From: Prochlorococcus sp. AG-363-N20
Lineage (GTDB): Bacteria; Cyanobacteriota; Cyanobacteriia; PCC-6307; Cyanobiaceae
Reading direction: 5' to 3'
Length of the DNA stretch: 44,512 nucleotides
Assembly (NCBI GenBank): GCA_003280105.1
Contig: QCFX01000014.1
Coordinates: 1 to 44,512, forward strand
Shown here: positions 31,773 to 42,133 of the stretch, in pieces
How the letters are laid out: each line of letters begins with the position of its first letter
How positions within the stretch are numbered: position 1 is the stretch's first letter
Translations under genes and position numbers: made by a program
Notes under the pieces: model-generated
Database searches by the model: none
The model's input: the letters and a program-made list of their open reading frames with translations, nothing else
What the model was told of the DNA's origin: nothing

Positions 31773-34373
31773 ATGTTGAGTTCTTATCAACAGCATGCTG
31801 CAGAAAGAGAAGCCCAAGGCATACCGCCTCTTCCTTTAAATGCCGAGCAAACGCAAGCTCTCACAAGATTCTTAGAGAATCCATTGCAAACAAATAGTGC
31901 AGAATTACTGCATCTCCTTACCCATAGGGTTCCCCCTGGAGTTGATGAAGCAGCTTATGTAAAAGCAAGTTGGCTTAGTTCTGTTGCAAAAGGCAAAACA
32001 ACAAGCCCATTCGTAACAAACCTAGAAGCGACAAAACTTTTAGGAACAATGATTGGTGGATATAACGTTGCTGCACTGATTGAAATCCTTAATAGTAACG
32101 AGCCATCCTTGGCAAACTGTGCAGCAGAGGCATTAAGTCACACCTTATTAGTTTATGACTCTGTGAATGACATCCTTGACCTTTCAGAAAAGAATAATTA
32201 TGCAAAAAAAGTAATCAATAGCTGGTGTAATGCTGAATGGTTTACTTCCAAAAAACCTCTTGCAGAAGAAATTACTATCACTGTCTTCAAAGTAAATGGT
32301 GAAACAAATACTGACGACCTTTCACCTGCTACTCATGCAACTACAAGGCCAGATATTCCTCTTCATGCACTTGCAATGCTTGAAACAAGACTTCCAGAAG
32401 GTTTATCAACTATTGCCAAATTAAAGTTAAAAGGTCACCTCGTCGCATATACAGGAGATGTTGTAGGAACTGGAAGTTCGCGCAAGTCAGCCATCAACTC
32501 CGTGCTTTGGCACACAGGTGAAAATATTCCATATATCCCAAATAAACGTGCTGGTGGGGTAATCCTAGGGGGGAAAATAGCTCCGATATTTTTTAATACC
32601 GCAGAAGATTCTGGTGCACTCCCAATTGAATGCGATGTAAGTGCTTTAAATAATGGTGATGTAATTACTATTCGCCCAAAGCTTGGAACAATTGAGAAAG
32701 CTGCGGGCGAAAAAAATGCTGGGGAAGTAATTGCAAAATTCACACTACAACCATCAACTATTAGTGATGAAATACGTGCAGGTGGGCGCATTCCATTGAT
32801 GATTGGCAGGGCTCTAACTGACAAAGTTCGAATGAAGCTTGGACTAAGCCCTTCAGAGGTCTTTATACGTCCAGGTAAATCAACTCATACCAACAATGGA
32901 TTTACACAAGCTCAAAAGATAGTAGGGAAAGCATGTGGTCTGCCTGGTGTTCTCCCAGGCACAAGTTGTGAGCCAGTAATGACAACAGTAGGCAGTCAAG
33001 ACACAACAGGTCCTATGACTCGTGATGAAATGAAGGAGCTGGCATGCCTTGGATTCTCCGCTGATTTAGTCATGCAAAGTTTCTGTCACACTGCTGCTTA
33101 TCCAAAACCTGTAGATCTTCAAACACAAGAAGAATTACCTGATTTTTTTGAACAGCGCGGAGGAATAGCTCTACGTCCAGGCGATGGAATTATCCATAGC
33201 TGGTTGAATCGCATGCTTCTCCCTGACACAGTTGGCACTGGTGGAGACAGTCATACTCGATTCCCACTCGGCATATCTTTTCCAGGAGGTTCAGGCGTTG
33301 TCGCTTTTGCAGCAGCAATAGGAGTGATGCCACTTGATATGCCTGAATCAGTACTGATTCGTTTCAGCGGCAAATTGCAACAAGGAATCACTCTTAGAGA
33401 TGTCGTTAATGCAATCCCATGGATGGCAATTCAAAAAGGATTGTTAACTGTGGAAAAAAGCAACAAAATCAATGTCTTCAACGGAAGGATTATGGAAATA
33501 GAAGGATTGCCTGATCTAAAACTTGAACAAGCATTTGAATTAACAGATGCGAGTGCCGAACGTTCATGCTCAGGATGCACTATCAAACTTTCAGAAGAGA
33601 CAGTTGCTGAATACCTTCAAAGTAATGTGGTTTTACTAAAAAATATGATTGCTAGAGGATATGAAGATCCACGAACCTTATACAGAAGAATCAAAGCTAT
33701 GGAAGCATGGTTAGCAAAGCCAGAATTAATTCAAGCAGATTCAAACGCAAGCTATACAGAAGAAATAAATATCAACCTCGATGAACTAAAAGAACCGGTT
33801 TTAGCATGTCCAAATGATCCAGATAACGTGAAGTTGCTTAGCGAAGTTTCAGGGGAAGCTATTCAAGAAGTTTTTATAGGATCATGCATGACAAATATTG
33901 GGCACTACCGCGCAGCAGCAAAGGTTTTAGAGGGGTCAGGAAAGAACAAAGCAAGATTGTGGGTATGCCCACCTACTCGGATGGATGAAGAAAAACTCAA
34001 AGAAGAAGGGTATTACCAAATTTTCGAAGACGCTGGGTGCAGAATGGAACTACCAGGCTGTTCACTCTGCATGGGAAATCAAGCCCGCGTAGAAGATAAT
34101 ACTAATGTCTTTTCAACAAGTACTAGAAACTTTAATAATCGTCTAGGCAAAGGTGCTCAGGTTTATTTGGGAAGTGCCGAGCTTGCAGCAGTTTGCGCTC
34201 TTTTGGGTTACATTCCTTCAATTGATGAATACTCGCAAATTGCAAAAGAAAAAATATCGCCATACTCAGATGACGTCTACCGATATCTCAATTTCCATGA
34301 AATACCAGGCTTTGAAAAGCAAGGTCGAGCAATTTCGAAAGAAAAAGAAGAAGCTATTTTTGCAGAACTTTAA
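31773..34373 (+). CDS. acnB: Aconitate hydratase B
   Basis: Interconverts citrate and isocitrate. The 866-residue length and order fit AcnB: an N-terminal HEAT-like domain ([10 protein letters not shown]), the swivel domain with [18 protein letters not shown], and the Fe-S domains with [20 protein letters not shown]. The [4Fe-4S] ligands expected are C705 ([10 protein letters not shown]), C763 and C766 (GCSLCMGNQ). A GAGGAA ribosome binding site precedes the ATG. It provides 2-oxoglutarate precursors for nitrogen assimilation; the ClC gene follows 12 bases later. Confidence 0.97.
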   Translation: MLSSYQQHAAEREAQGIPPLPLNAEQTQALTRFLENPLQTNSAELLHLLTHRVPPGVDEAAYVKASWLSSVAKGKTTSPFVTNLEATKLLGTMIGGYNVAALIEILNSNEPSLANCAAEALSHTLLVYDSVNDILDLSEKNNYAKKVINSWCNAEWFTSKKPLAEEITITVFKVNGETNTDDLSPATHATTRPDIPLHALAMLETRLPEGLSTIAKLKLKGHLVAYTGDVVGTGSSRKSAINSVLWHTGENIPYIPNKRAGGVILGGKIAPIFFNTAEDSGALPIECDVSALNNGDVITIRPKLGTIEKAAGEKNAGEVIAKFTLQPSTISDEIRAGGRIPLMIGRALTDKVRMKLGLSPSEVFIRPGKSTHTNNGFTQAQKIVGKACGLPGVLPGTSCEPVMTTVGSQDTTGPMTRDEMKELACLGFSADLVMQSFCHTAAYPKPVDLQTQEELPDFFEQRGGIALRPGDGIIHSWLNRMLLPDTVGTGGDSHTRFPLGISFPGGSGVVAFAAAIGVMPLDMPESVLIRFSGKLQQGITLRDVVNAIPWMAIQKGLLTVEKSNKINVFNGRIMEIEGLPDLKLEQAFELTDASAERSCSGCTIKLSEETVAEYLQSNVVLLKNMIARGYEDPRTLYRRIKAMEAWLAKPELIQADSNASYTEEININLDELKEPVLACPNDPDNVKLLSEVSGEAIQEVFIGSCMTNIGHYRAAAKVLEGSGKNKARLWVCPPTRMDEEKLKEEGYYQIFEDAGCRMELPGCSLCMGNQARVEDNTNVFSTSTRNFNNRLGKGAQVYLGSAELAAVCALLGYIPSIDEYSQIAKEKISPYSDDVYRYLNFHEIPGFEKQGRAISKEKEEAIFAEL

Positions 34374-34385
34374 TAAGGATCTTAT

Positions 34386-35852
34386 ATGTCTAAACCCGAT
34401 GAGATAAAAGTAAGTAGATATCTAGCAAATTCTAGTGAAAGCATTCGACGACTACTCCGACAACGTTGGCTGATAGTTGTAATAGCCCTTGTCTTGACAG
34501 GTTTAGGTGCCGCACTCACAGGAGTTCTATTTAAAACTGGAGTTCAGGCACTTGATGATTGGCGATTAAGCCTATTAAAGACAATCCCTGCATGGATCGT
34601 CTTGCCAATAATGGGAGCAACAGGTGGTTTTATTTCTGGCTCTTTGATTTCTCGAATAGCTCCAGCAGCAGGTGGTTCAGGAGTGACTCACATCATGGCC
34701 TATCTGCGCCATAGGGCTGTCCCGATGAGTTTAAAGGTCGGGCTAACAAAGTTAGTGGCAGGCATAGTAGCAATTGGCAGTGGTTTTCCACTTGGCCCAG
34801 AAGGTCCATCAGTACAAATGGGAGGTTCCGTTGCATGGCAAATGGCTAGATGGTTAAAAGCACCTGTTGCTTTTCGACGAGTAATTGTGGCGGCTGGTGG
34901 AGGAGCAGGGATAGCAGCAATATTTAGTGCGCCTATTGGCGGTTTTATTTATTCAATTGAAGAACTGCTGAATTCGGCTAGACCAGTGGTTCTTTTATTA
35001 GTAGTAGTTACAACCTTTTGGGCAGATACATGGGCTGATGTGCTTCAAGCAATTGGTTTTGATAGATCAGCTGGAGGTTTTGATGTCAATTTGGGCTTTC
35101 AAGTTCAACGTGAATATTCACCCTTAGTCAATTTTTATCCAATTGATCTTGGTTATTTAATACTTCTCGGAATCATTATTGGAGTATTAGCAGAACTCTA
35201 TTGCCGATATGTTTTAACAATGCAACTACACGGCAAAAAATGGTTCAAAAATCAATTTGTTCTTCGAATGATGATAAGTGGCTTTTTACTAGGAGGAATG
35301 TACTCACTACTACCAGAGACATTTCATCATGTAGGAGGATTGCAGCATGTCATCGCTGAAGGAAATGCAAATATCTCATTGGCCTTAGGAACTTTTATTG
35401 TCTTATTTCTAAGTACAGGGTTTGCAGCAGCATCAGGAGCCCCTGGAGGACTTTTTTATCCAATGTTGACCTTAGGAGGAGCCATTGGACTAGCTTTTGG
35501 GCATTGGCTTGAAACGTTAACTGGCCATGTTCCTGATAGTTATGTTTTCGCAGGCATGGGGGCCTTTGTAGCTGCGTGTGCGCGAACGCCGATAACAGCA
35601 ATGTTTCTTGCTTTCGCTCTCACAAAAAATTTACTCATTTTAAAACCAATTCTTGTCGCATGTATTACTAGCTTTTTAGTTGCTCGCATCTTCAATGAAA
35701 GCTCAATATATGAAAGACAAATAGACATCGAACTTGACGAAGAAGATCAAATGAGAGCTAAGTTAAACCAGAAAAGAGATGATTCCTTAGAAAAGAATTT
35801 CAATCAAGGCTCTTCTAGCTCCGTTCCACCACCACCAAATTATCTAACCTGA
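34386..35852 (+). CDS. ClC-family chloride channel/transporter
   Basis: 488 residues with about ten to twelve hydrophobic helices. GGSGVTHI (S98 in the selectivity motif, usually GSGIP) and PLGPEGPSVQMGG (E139 as the gating glutamate, usually GREGP) match the ClC pore motifs, with Arg replaced by Pro before the glutamate. FIYSIEELLN keeps both glutamates of the proton pathway. These suggest a Cl-/H+ exchanger of the bacterial type; transport mode is inference. It lies 12 bases after acnB and overlaps a possible CTG start of the radical SAM gene. Confidence 0.9.
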   Translation: MSKPDEIKVSRYLANSSESIRRLLRQRWLIVVIALVLTGLGAALTGVLFKTGVQALDDWRLSLLKTIPAWIVLPIMGATGGFISGSLISRIAPAAGGSGVTHIMAYLRHRAVPMSLKVGLTKLVAGIVAIGSGFPLGPEGPSVQMGGSVAWQMARWLKAPVAFRRVIVAAGGGAGIAAIFSAPIGGFIYSIEELLNSARPVVLLLVVVTTFWADTWADVLQAIGFDRSAGGFDVNLGFQVQREYSPLVNFYPIDLGYLILLGIIIGVLAELYCRYVLTMQLHGKKWFKNQFVLRMMISGFLLGGMYSLLPETFHHVGGLQHVIAEGNANISLALGTFIVLFLSTGFAAASGAPGGLFYPMLTLGGAIGLAFGHWLETLTGHVPDSYVFAGMGAFVAACARTPITAMFLAFALTKNLLILKPILVACITSFLVARIFNESSIYERQIDIELDEEDQMRAKLNQKRDDSLEKNFNQGSSSSVPPPPNYLT

Positions 35853-35911
35853 AACAAGAGACCCTGCTGTTTAAACCCGCCGTCCCCAAGTCAGGGGCTC
35901 TGAAAGTTGTT

Positions 35912-37483
35912 TTGGCATTTCCCAATAGCTATTCAGTTGGTATAACCAGTCTTGGATATCAAGTTGTTTGGTCAACTCTTGCAACCAGATCAGATGTAGA
36001 CGTACGTAGAGTATTTACAGATCAAGGAGATACCCCGCATCGTCACACAGATTTGTTCGGTGTGTCCTTGAGTTGGGAATTAGATGCCCCTTTATTTCTC
36101 GATCTTTTAGAAAAGCAGCATATATCAATTTGGAGTCATCAACGAAATGAAAACTCACCCATCGTATTTGGAGGGGGTCCAGTTCTAACAGCAAATCCCG
36201 AACCATTTGCTCCATTTTTTGATGCAATCTTGCTAGGGGAAGGTGAATCACTAATACCTATTTTTATCAATAAAATGCATGAGACTAAAGGTCTTTCAAG
36301 ACAAAATCGCTTAAAAAGTTTAAGTCAAATTGAAGGTGTTTATATTCCCAGCTTATATGTCCCCAAATACTCCAAAGATGGAAAGCTAATCGCCACTGAG
36401 CCAATTGATGCAGATATACCTCCTACAGTTACAAAGCAAACCTGGCGAGAAAGTACCTTCAGCCATTCAAGTGTCATTACTCCAGAAGCAGCATGGCCAA
36501 ATATTCACATGGTTGAAGTGGTCAGGAGTTGTCCTGAGCTTTGTCGGTTTTGTCTGGCTAGTTACTTAACTCTTCCTTTCCGAACTGCATCATTAGAAGA
36601 AGGTCTTATACCTGCCGTTGAGAAAGGCCTTACTGTGACGAATCGAATAGGTTTGTTAGGAGCATCAGTAACTCAACATCCTCAATTTATTGATCTATTA
36701 CATTGGTTAAATCATGACAAATTTGAAAATATACATCTCAGCGTAAGCTCTATTCGTGCTTCCACCGTAAGTTCATTAATGACAAAGATTCTAGCTAGAC
36801 GTGGCTCAAAGTCAGTAACAATAGCAATAGAAAGTGGTAGTGAAAGGCTCCGAAAAGTAGTTAATAAAAAGCTATCAGAAAATGAAATCTATTCCGCAAC
36901 AAGATATGCAAAAGAAGGTGGTTTACATGGACTTAAATTTTATGGCATGGTTGGGCTTCCCACTGAAGAAGAAAATGATGTGAAAGCAACATCAGACCTC
37001 TTACTTAATCTAAAAAGAAAAATAACTGGTATGCGATTTACATTAGGTGTAAGTAGTTTTGTACCAAAAGCCCATACGCCTTTTCAATGGCATGGAGTGC
37101 AACCAAATGCAGAAAAACATCTAAAGCTTTTAAGCAAAGTCCTTAAACCAAAAGGAATTGAAGTTCGTCCGGAGAGTTATAAATGGAGTTTAATTCAAGC
37201 ACTTCTGGCGAGAAGCGATCGTCGTCTTGCCCCTGTAATTGCTCTAGTAAGAGGCTCCAGTCGAAACTTTAGTGGATGGAAGCGAGCCTATAGAAGTGTT
37301 CGTGAAGGCGATGTATCAGACAATCAGCCTATGCCTACACTGCCATCATGGGAAGAGGTAATTCATGAAAACTGGGAGTTGTCAAGAGTGCTTCCTTGGG
37401 CACATATAAACGGTCCACTCAAGAAAAGTAAGCTTATTGAACATCACCAAGATGCTTTAAATATAAATCATGATTTGATTTAG
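35912..37483 (+). CDS. Radical SAM protein (B12-binding-like N-terminus)
   Basis: 523 residues from TTG 35912. The cluster motif CPELCRFC (C207, C211, C214) is a CxxxCxxC site, followed by GLLGASVTQHPQFI, SIRASTV, VTIAIESGSERLR and FYGMVGLPTEEENDVKA, the usual radical SAM barrel pattern. The region before it resembles the B12-binding-like domain of this class. The substrate is unknown. The frame remains open upstream; residues encoded before TTG (ALKVV, from about 35897) would complete the first strand, so the true start is probably upstream, perhaps CTG 35849, which overlaps the ClC stop as CTGA. Its tail overlaps the convergent IctB-like gene by 50 bases. Confidence 0.87.
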   Translation: MAFPNSYSVGITSLGYQVVWSTLATRSDVDVRRVFTDQGDTPHRHTDLFGVSLSWELDAPLFLDLLEKQHISIWSHQRNENSPIVFGGGPVLTANPEPFAPFFDAILLGEGESLIPIFINKMHETKGLSRQNRLKSLSQIEGVYIPSLYVPKYSKDGKLIATEPIDADIPPTVTKQTWRESTFSHSSVITPEAAWPNIHMVEVVRSCPELCRFCLASYLTLPFRTASLEEGLIPAVEKGLTVTNRIGLLGASVTQHPQFIDLLHWLNHDKFENIHLSVSSIRASTVSSLMTKILARRGSKSVTIAIESGSERLRKVVNKKLSENEIYSATRYAKEGGLHGLKFYGMVGLPTEEENDVKATSDLLLNLKRKITGMRFTLGVSSFVPKAHTPFQWHGVQPNAEKHLKLLSKVLKPKGIEVRPESYKWSLIQALLARSDRRLAPVIALVRGSSRNFSGWKRAYRSVREGDVSDNQPMPTLPSWEEVIHENWELSRVLPWAHINGPLKKSKLIEHHQDALNINHDLI

Positions 37484-38762
37484 AAGTTAAAACCAAGCAA
37501 CGTAAACCAGCTAAAAAAACCCAACCTGCAATATTTAACCTTGCATCAAAAAATGGCATATCTGCTCCATGCAAAAAAATTAATATGAAACTTGAAGTCC
37601 ACCAAGCTCTATCGAACAAAATAGTTCTTTCAAAATTATTTTTTCTTGTTGCAGTTAAGACACCATAATACAAGCTGATAATTAGCAATGAGATCACGAC
37701 ACCCACAATCAGAATTGCTACTGGTAATCCATGACTAACCCCTATCTCTAAAGGCAGGTTGTGAGCATGTCCATGCCATAAACCTGTGCGAAGAGGGTAA
37801 AGAACTGAGAACGCTGCTGCACCCCAACCCAACCATGGTCTTTCTAAAAGAAAGTCGATCGCAACATGCCATTGATTTAATCTGGTCGAAGCAAGTGCCC
37901 TACTGTCCATATATTGCATATCATTCAGCCGAGACCATATATTTTCGGGCACAAAACTTCTAGCCCATTGTTGGATACCTGCATCAACTCCTGGTAATGC
38001 TGCAAAAGCTATTGGTAGCAACATGAGAATAAACACAGGTATAAACCAAGACCATAAAGTCGGTCCTAAAACAAAAGGAGTTGCCAAAATCAATCCACCC
38101 CATGCATTACGCGAATCTGTCAATACCAATGCAGTAACGATAGAGATAGCCAATGAAACAACAACAATTTTCTGAAGACGAGACAAAGAGGGTTGAAGTA
38201 ATGCTGCTAATGAAATTGGCCAAACCATAGCCAACCAAGCACCTGCAATATTTGCATAATCAAATAAGCCTGATAGTCGTCCTACGGGTTGACCACCAGG
38301 AGCAATAAACCAAATAATCAAACCACTTAACAATTGCCAAGGCCCCTGCCAGTCCCACCAAAACTGTCCAAAGCCAGTAATAACAACAGGTACAGTTCCT
38401 GCTAAGAAGCAAAGAGCACATCTTCTACGTGCAGCCCCAGATAACAAGTAAGGCTGAAATGCCCAAAAACACCAAAAGAATGGTAGCCAATTTGCTAAAC
38501 CTACCCAAGCCAACCAACCTGAATAAGCTTGAAAAGCACCAGCTATCATCAAAACCGATGCAAGAATAAATGGATAATTCCAACGATCACGCCAATAAGA
38601 CAAAGACCTTTGAAAACTTCCTAATACTGCAGCAGTCAATAAAAACAAAGCCGCTAAAAATGCAGTAGAAGGCAAGAAAAACAATCCGGCCTGAAATAAA
38701 AGCCATCCCAATAAGCTTGAACCTGTAGGACGAGAATTACCAAGCCAAGAAACAAGTGTCAT
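37434..38762 (-). CDS. IctB-like / O-antigen ligase-family membrane protein
   Basis: 442 residues with about ten hydrophobic segments. TDSRNAWGGLILA and GHAHNLPLEIGVSHGLPVAI are characteristic of the O-antigen ligase (WaaL-like) superfamily; cyanobacterial members have been called IctB and once proposed as bicarbonate transporters, a role that remains disputed. Which polymer or ligand is handled here cannot be read. The ATG (38760-38762) overlaps the stop of a small upstream frame in the ATGA pattern. The last 50 bases overlap the radical SAM gene tail to tail. Confidence 0.85.
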   Translation of the reverse strand: MTLVSWLGNSRPTGSSLLGWLLFQAGLFFLPSTAFLAALFLLTAAVLGSFQRSLSYWRDRWNYPFILASVLMIAGAFQAYSGWLAWVGLANWLPFFWCFWAFQPYLLSGAARRRCALCFLAGTVPVVITGFGQFWWDWQGPWQLLSGLIIWFIAPGGQPVGRLSGLFDYANIAGAWLAMVWPISLAALLQPSLSRLQKIVVVSLAISIVTALVLTDSRNAWGGLILATPFVLGPTLWSWFIPVFILMLLPIAFAALPGVDAGIQQWARSFVPENIWSRLNDMQYMDSRALASTRLNQWHVAIDFLLERPWLGWGAAAFSVLYPLRTGLWHGHAHNLPLEIGVSHGLPVAILIVGVVISLLIISLYYGVLTATRKNNFERTILFDRAWWTSSFILIFLHGADMPFFDARLNIAGWVFLAGLRCLVLTSKSNHDLYLKHLGDVQ

Positions 38763-38953
38763 TCAAAAATCCCTGCTTGAACATCAGTGTGATCACCTAC
38801 ATCGCAAATATTCCCGCTATCTTGAGCCGCTAATGCAATCACTTGAGTTAAATAGCCAAAAGAGTTGGAGCAGATAAGATGGCGGATTAGAGCTGTAGAT
38901 TTCAAAACACAAGTACAAAAAACCATTTTCACTTGAAGAGACAGAACCGTCAT
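38759..38953 (-). CDS. Small Cys-containing protein upstream of the IctB-like gene
   Basis: This frame runs 64 residues from ATG 38953 (MTVLSLQVKMVFCTCVLKST) and ends so that TGA overlaps the IctB-like ATG as ATGA, the usual mark of translational coupling. A further in-frame GTG at 38986 would overlap the start of the divergent ThiO-like gene. The peptide has CTC (C13-C15 counting from ATG), SNSFGYLTQVIALAA and ends GDHTDVQAGIFE. I do not recognise the family; the coupling is the main reason to believe it. Confidence 0.5.
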   Translation of the reverse strand: MTVLSLQVKMVFCTCVLKSTALIRHLICSNSFGYLTQVIALAAQDSGNICDVGDHTDVQAGIFE

Positions 38954-38978
38954 CCCATCGAAGTAATTTATAGAGATT

Positions 38979-40094
38979 GTGAACACAAAATTTATTCACC
39001 CAAAAATCAAGAACACTCAAGAGATTACGGTCATTGGCGGAGGTGCCATTGGCCAATCTGTAGCTTGGCATTTGGCAAGGCTAGGTCACGAAGTCAAGCT
39101 TATTGACCCTCAATTGAATAAACCTATAGCAAGATCTGGCGAAATCAATGGAAGTACTGCATCACTGGGTGTTTTGATGGGGAATCTATGCAGACGATCA
39201 ACTGGTAGAAACTGGAAGCTTAGGCAACGAAGCATGGTGCTATGGCAAAAATGGGTCAATTTATTAAGTACATCTCAATATCCATTAAATTTGAAAACAC
39301 CACTTGTGCGATTAGCTAATTCTGAAAAAGAAGCTAATTACATGAAACAATTAGCTCGAGAGAAAAAAATTTTTGGAATAGAGCTATTAAGAAACGAATT
39401 AACTACTCAAGATAGTCGATTGTGGCCTAGTCACCCTTGGGGAGGCTTAATCTCACATAGAGATGGTCGAATCGATCCGATCAACCTTCAATATTGCTTA
39501 CTAAATGCCTTAGCTAATCATAATGTTCAACAAATTCCAGAGTCCGTTCTATCTCTCAAAAGAGGTTCAAAATATCGATGGAAAATAGCAATTACTAATG
39601 GAACTAGTTTCGACCAAGACACAGTTATTATTTGTGCCTCGCTTGGGAGCGAAGCATTAATTCAACCTCTAGGTCATAGTCGACCTATGAGTCCTGTTCT
39701 AGGTCAAGCTTTAAAGCTAGAGATAAAACCCGATAATAAGAATTGGTCTGGATGGCCATCAGTGCTGATAGCAGAAGGGATAAATATAATTCCTTCAGCA
39801 AAAAACGTAATATTAATGGGGGCCACAATAGAGCCTGGAAAAATTCCAGACTCAGCCAATCTAAGAAAAATGAAAGCAATAAACGGTTCTGCACCTTTAT
39901 GGCTTCAAGAAAGCTCAGAATTAAATCAGTGGTCTGGATTACGCGGAAGACCTATAGAGCGAGCCGCTCCTCTCTTAGAGCAACTTGAGCCTGGATTAAT
40001 CCTGGCTACAGGACACTATCGAAATGGAATTTTGCTTGCTCCGGTAACCGCAGAATGGGTAGGAGAAAAAATAGCGAAAGACTCTACAAAGTAG
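38979..40094 (+). CDS. FAD-dependent oxidoreductase, glycine oxidase (ThiO)-like
   Basis: 371 residues starting at GTG 38979. The N-terminal Rossmann motif VIGGGAIGQSVAWHLARLG (GGGAIG about 20-25) binds FAD and LIDPQ is the end of the second strand. C-terminal WSGLRGRPIERAAPL and LATGHYRNGILLAPVTA match the D-amino acid oxidase/glycine oxidase family. ThiO makes the iminoglycine used for thiazole synthesis of thiamine; this role is likely but the family includes other amine oxidases. It is convergent with dnaK (15 bases apart) and divergent from the small gene and IctB-like gene. Confidence 0.85.
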   Translation: MNTKFIHPKIKNTQEITVIGGGAIGQSVAWHLARLGHEVKLIDPQLNKPIARSGEINGSTASLGVLMGNLCRRSTGRNWKLRQRSMVLWQKWVNLLSTSQYPLNLKTPLVRLANSEKEANYMKQLAREKKIFGIELLRNELTTQDSRLWPSHPWGGLISHRDGRIDPINLQYCLLNALANHNVQQIPESVLSLKRGSKYRWKIAITNGTSFDQDTVIICASLGSEALIQPLGHSRPMSPVLGQALKLEIKPDNKNWSGWPSVLIAEGINIIPSAKNVILMGATIEPGKIPDSANLRKMKAINGSAPLWLQESSELNQWSGLRGRPIERAAPLLEQLEPGLILATGHYRNGILLAPVTAEWVGEKIAKDSTK

Positions 40095-40109
40095 AGGATA
40101 ATTTAAAAC

Positions 40110-42011
40110 TTATTTCGACTCAGTAAACTCTGCATCAATAACATCATCTCCTGCATCAGGAGCGGAGCCTACATCTGGATCAGGGCCAGGTGCAGCGGCA
40201 CTGGCAGCGCCAGCTTGCTGATAAACCGAAGCGCCTAAGGTATAAAGCTCTTTCTGCAATTCCTCTAATAAGGGTTTCATCGTTTCAAAATCATCTCTTT
40301 CTGTAGCCTCTTTTAATTTCAAGCGTTTCTCTTCAACTTTAGCTTTGGCCTCAGCATCTACTTTGTCACCTAATTCTCCCAGTTGCTTTTCAGTTTGATA
40401 AACAAGGGTCTCTGCTTGATTCTTGATATCAATTCTTTCCCGCTTTTCTTTATCTGCTGATGCATTGGTCTCAGCATCCTTCACCATTTTGTCAACCTCA
40501 TTATCCGACAAAGTTGAAGCACCTGTAATAGAAATGCTCTGCTCTTTACCACTACCTTTATCTTTTGCTGTAACGCTCAAGATTCCATTCGCATCGATAT
40601 CAAAGGTAACTTCAATCTGAGGAACACCCCTTGGAGCTGGAGGGATTCCATCCAATCGAAAAGTTCCCAAGCTTTTATTGTCTGACGCCATCTCTCTCTC
40701 TCCTTGCAAGACATGAATCTCTACATTTGTTTGTCCATCAACAGCCGTGGAATAAGTCTCCGCTTTTTTAGTGGGGACGGTTGTGTTCCGAGGAATCATC
40801 TTCGTCATTACACCTCCCAGAGTTTCAACACCTAGAGATAAAGGTGTAACGTCTAATAAAAGAATATCTTTTACTTCACCTGCAAGAACTCCTCCTTGAA
40901 TTGCAGCGCCAACCGCTACAACCTCATCAGGGTTAACAGTCTGATTCGGATCTTTACCGGTAACTCGTTTAACTAATTCTTTAACAGCAGGCATTCTGGT
41001 TGAACCACCAACCATTACGATTTCATCAAGTTCTCCAGAAGATAACTTTGCATCTTTTAAAGCTTGCTCAACAGGAACCCTACAACGGTCAATCAAACTA
41101 GAGGCTAATTCCTCAAATTTGGCTCGAGTCAAGGTCAAATCAAGATGTTTTGGCCCTTCTGGTGTGGCAGTAATAAAGGGCAGATTAATCTCACTTTGAG
41201 TGGCATTTGAGAGCTCAATTTTGGCTTTCTCAGCAGCTTCAGTAAGACGTTGTAAAGCTTGTTTATCCTGACGAAGATCAATACCTTCATTACTCTTAAA
41301 TGTTGCAGCAAGATGATCAACAATGACTTTGTCAAAATCATCTCCTCCTAAATGTGTATCTCCAGAAGTTGAAAGAACCTCGAATACTCCATCACCTACT
41401 TCCAAAACAGATACATCAAAAGTTCCACCACCTAAATCAAAAACCAAGATGCGCTCATTGCTCTTCTTATCAAGGCCATATGCAAGAGCCGCAGCTGTTG
41501 GTTCATTAATAATTCTAAGAACTTCTAAGCCTGCAATTTTGCCTGCATCCTTAGTGGCTTGTCGCTGAGAATCATTAAAATATGCAGGAACTGTGATCAC
41601 AGCTTGTGTCACATTTTCACCTAAATACTTACCAGCATCGTCTGACAACTTTCGCAAAACCTGTGCGCTGACTTCTTCTGGAGAAAACTGCTTATCAAGA
41701 ATTGGACATTTCAATTTCACATTAGAACCAGCTTTCTCTACCCCATAGCTAACTTCTTTGGACTCTTCATTAACTTCATCAACGCGTCGTCCTACAAACC
41801 TTTTAGCTGAATAGAAAGTATTTTCAGGATTCATTACTGCCTGGCGTTTCGCTATCTGGCCTACCAACTGATCTTGATTTTTTGTATATGCAACCACTGA
41901 AGGAGTTGTACGAAATCCCTCTGCATTGGCAATTACTGTGGGCTTACCACCCTCCATTACAGCCACACAGCTGTTAGTAGTGCCAAGGTCAATTCCAACA
42001 ACCTTCCCCAT
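40110..42011 (-). CDS. dnaK: Chaperone DnaK (Hsp70), probably the DnaK2 type
   Basis: 633 residues, with GIDLGTTNS at residues 5-13, [25 protein letters not shown], and [10 protein letters not shown] of the ATPase domain, and [20 protein letters not shown] of the substrate-binding domain. The tail ends [12 protein letters not shown]; the DVIDAEF ending is like that of the major cyanobacterial DnaK2. Cyanobacteria usually have several dnaK genes; this one lies alone, without dnaJ or grpE. An AGGAG ribosome binding site (minus strand, 42025-42021) precedes ATG by 9 bases. No CIRCE operator is seen upstream. Confidence 0.97.
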   Translation of the reverse strand: MGKVVGIDLGTTNSCVAVMEGGKPTVIANAEGFRTTPSVVAYTKNQDQLVGQIAKRQAVMNPENTFYSAKRFVGRRVDEVNEESKEVSYGVEKAGSNVKLKCPILDKQFSPEEVSAQVLRKLSDDAGKYLGENVTQAVITVPAYFNDSQRQATKDAGKIAGLEVLRIINEPTAAALAYGLDKKSNERILVFDLGGGTFDVSVLEVGDGVFEVLSTSGDTHLGGDDFDKVIVDHLAATFKSNEGIDLRQDKQALQRLTEAAEKAKIELSNATQSEINLPFITATPEGPKHLDLTLTRAKFEELASSLIDRCRVPVEQALKDAKLSSGELDEIVMVGGSTRMPAVKELVKRVTGKDPNQTVNPDEVVAVGAAIQGGVLAGEVKDILLLDVTPLSLGVETLGGVMTKMIPRNTTVPTKKAETYSTAVDGQTNVEIHVLQGEREMASDNKSLGTFRLDGIPPAPRGVPQIEVTFDIDANGILSVTAKDKGSGKEQSISITGASTLSDNEVDKMVKDAETNASADKEKRERIDIKNQAETLVYQTEKQLGELGDKVDAEAKAKVEEKRLKLKEATERDDFETMKPLLEELQKELYTLGASVYQQAGAASAAAPGPDPDVGSAPDAGDDVIDAEFTESK

Positions 42012-42133
42012 GAGTTTGGACTCCTGATTTGTCTTCTTTAACTAGGAGTATCCTCGGCAGTGAATCCACTTCGAGGCGAGGTGTGGTTCCCGAACAGTCC
42101 AGAACGGCAACCTTATAAAGAACTCCAAAAAAG

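Noticed and set aside
32435-32824. 129-codon minus-strand frame inside acnB
   Set aside because: Antisense to strong coding sequence with no homology visible; a codon-bias shadow.
42012-42133. Possible CIRCE heat-shock operator upstream of dnaK
   Set aside because: The TTAGCACTC-N9-GAGTGCTAA pattern is absent; only a partial inverted repeat around ACTCCT/AGGAGT is seen, part of which is the ribosome binding site.
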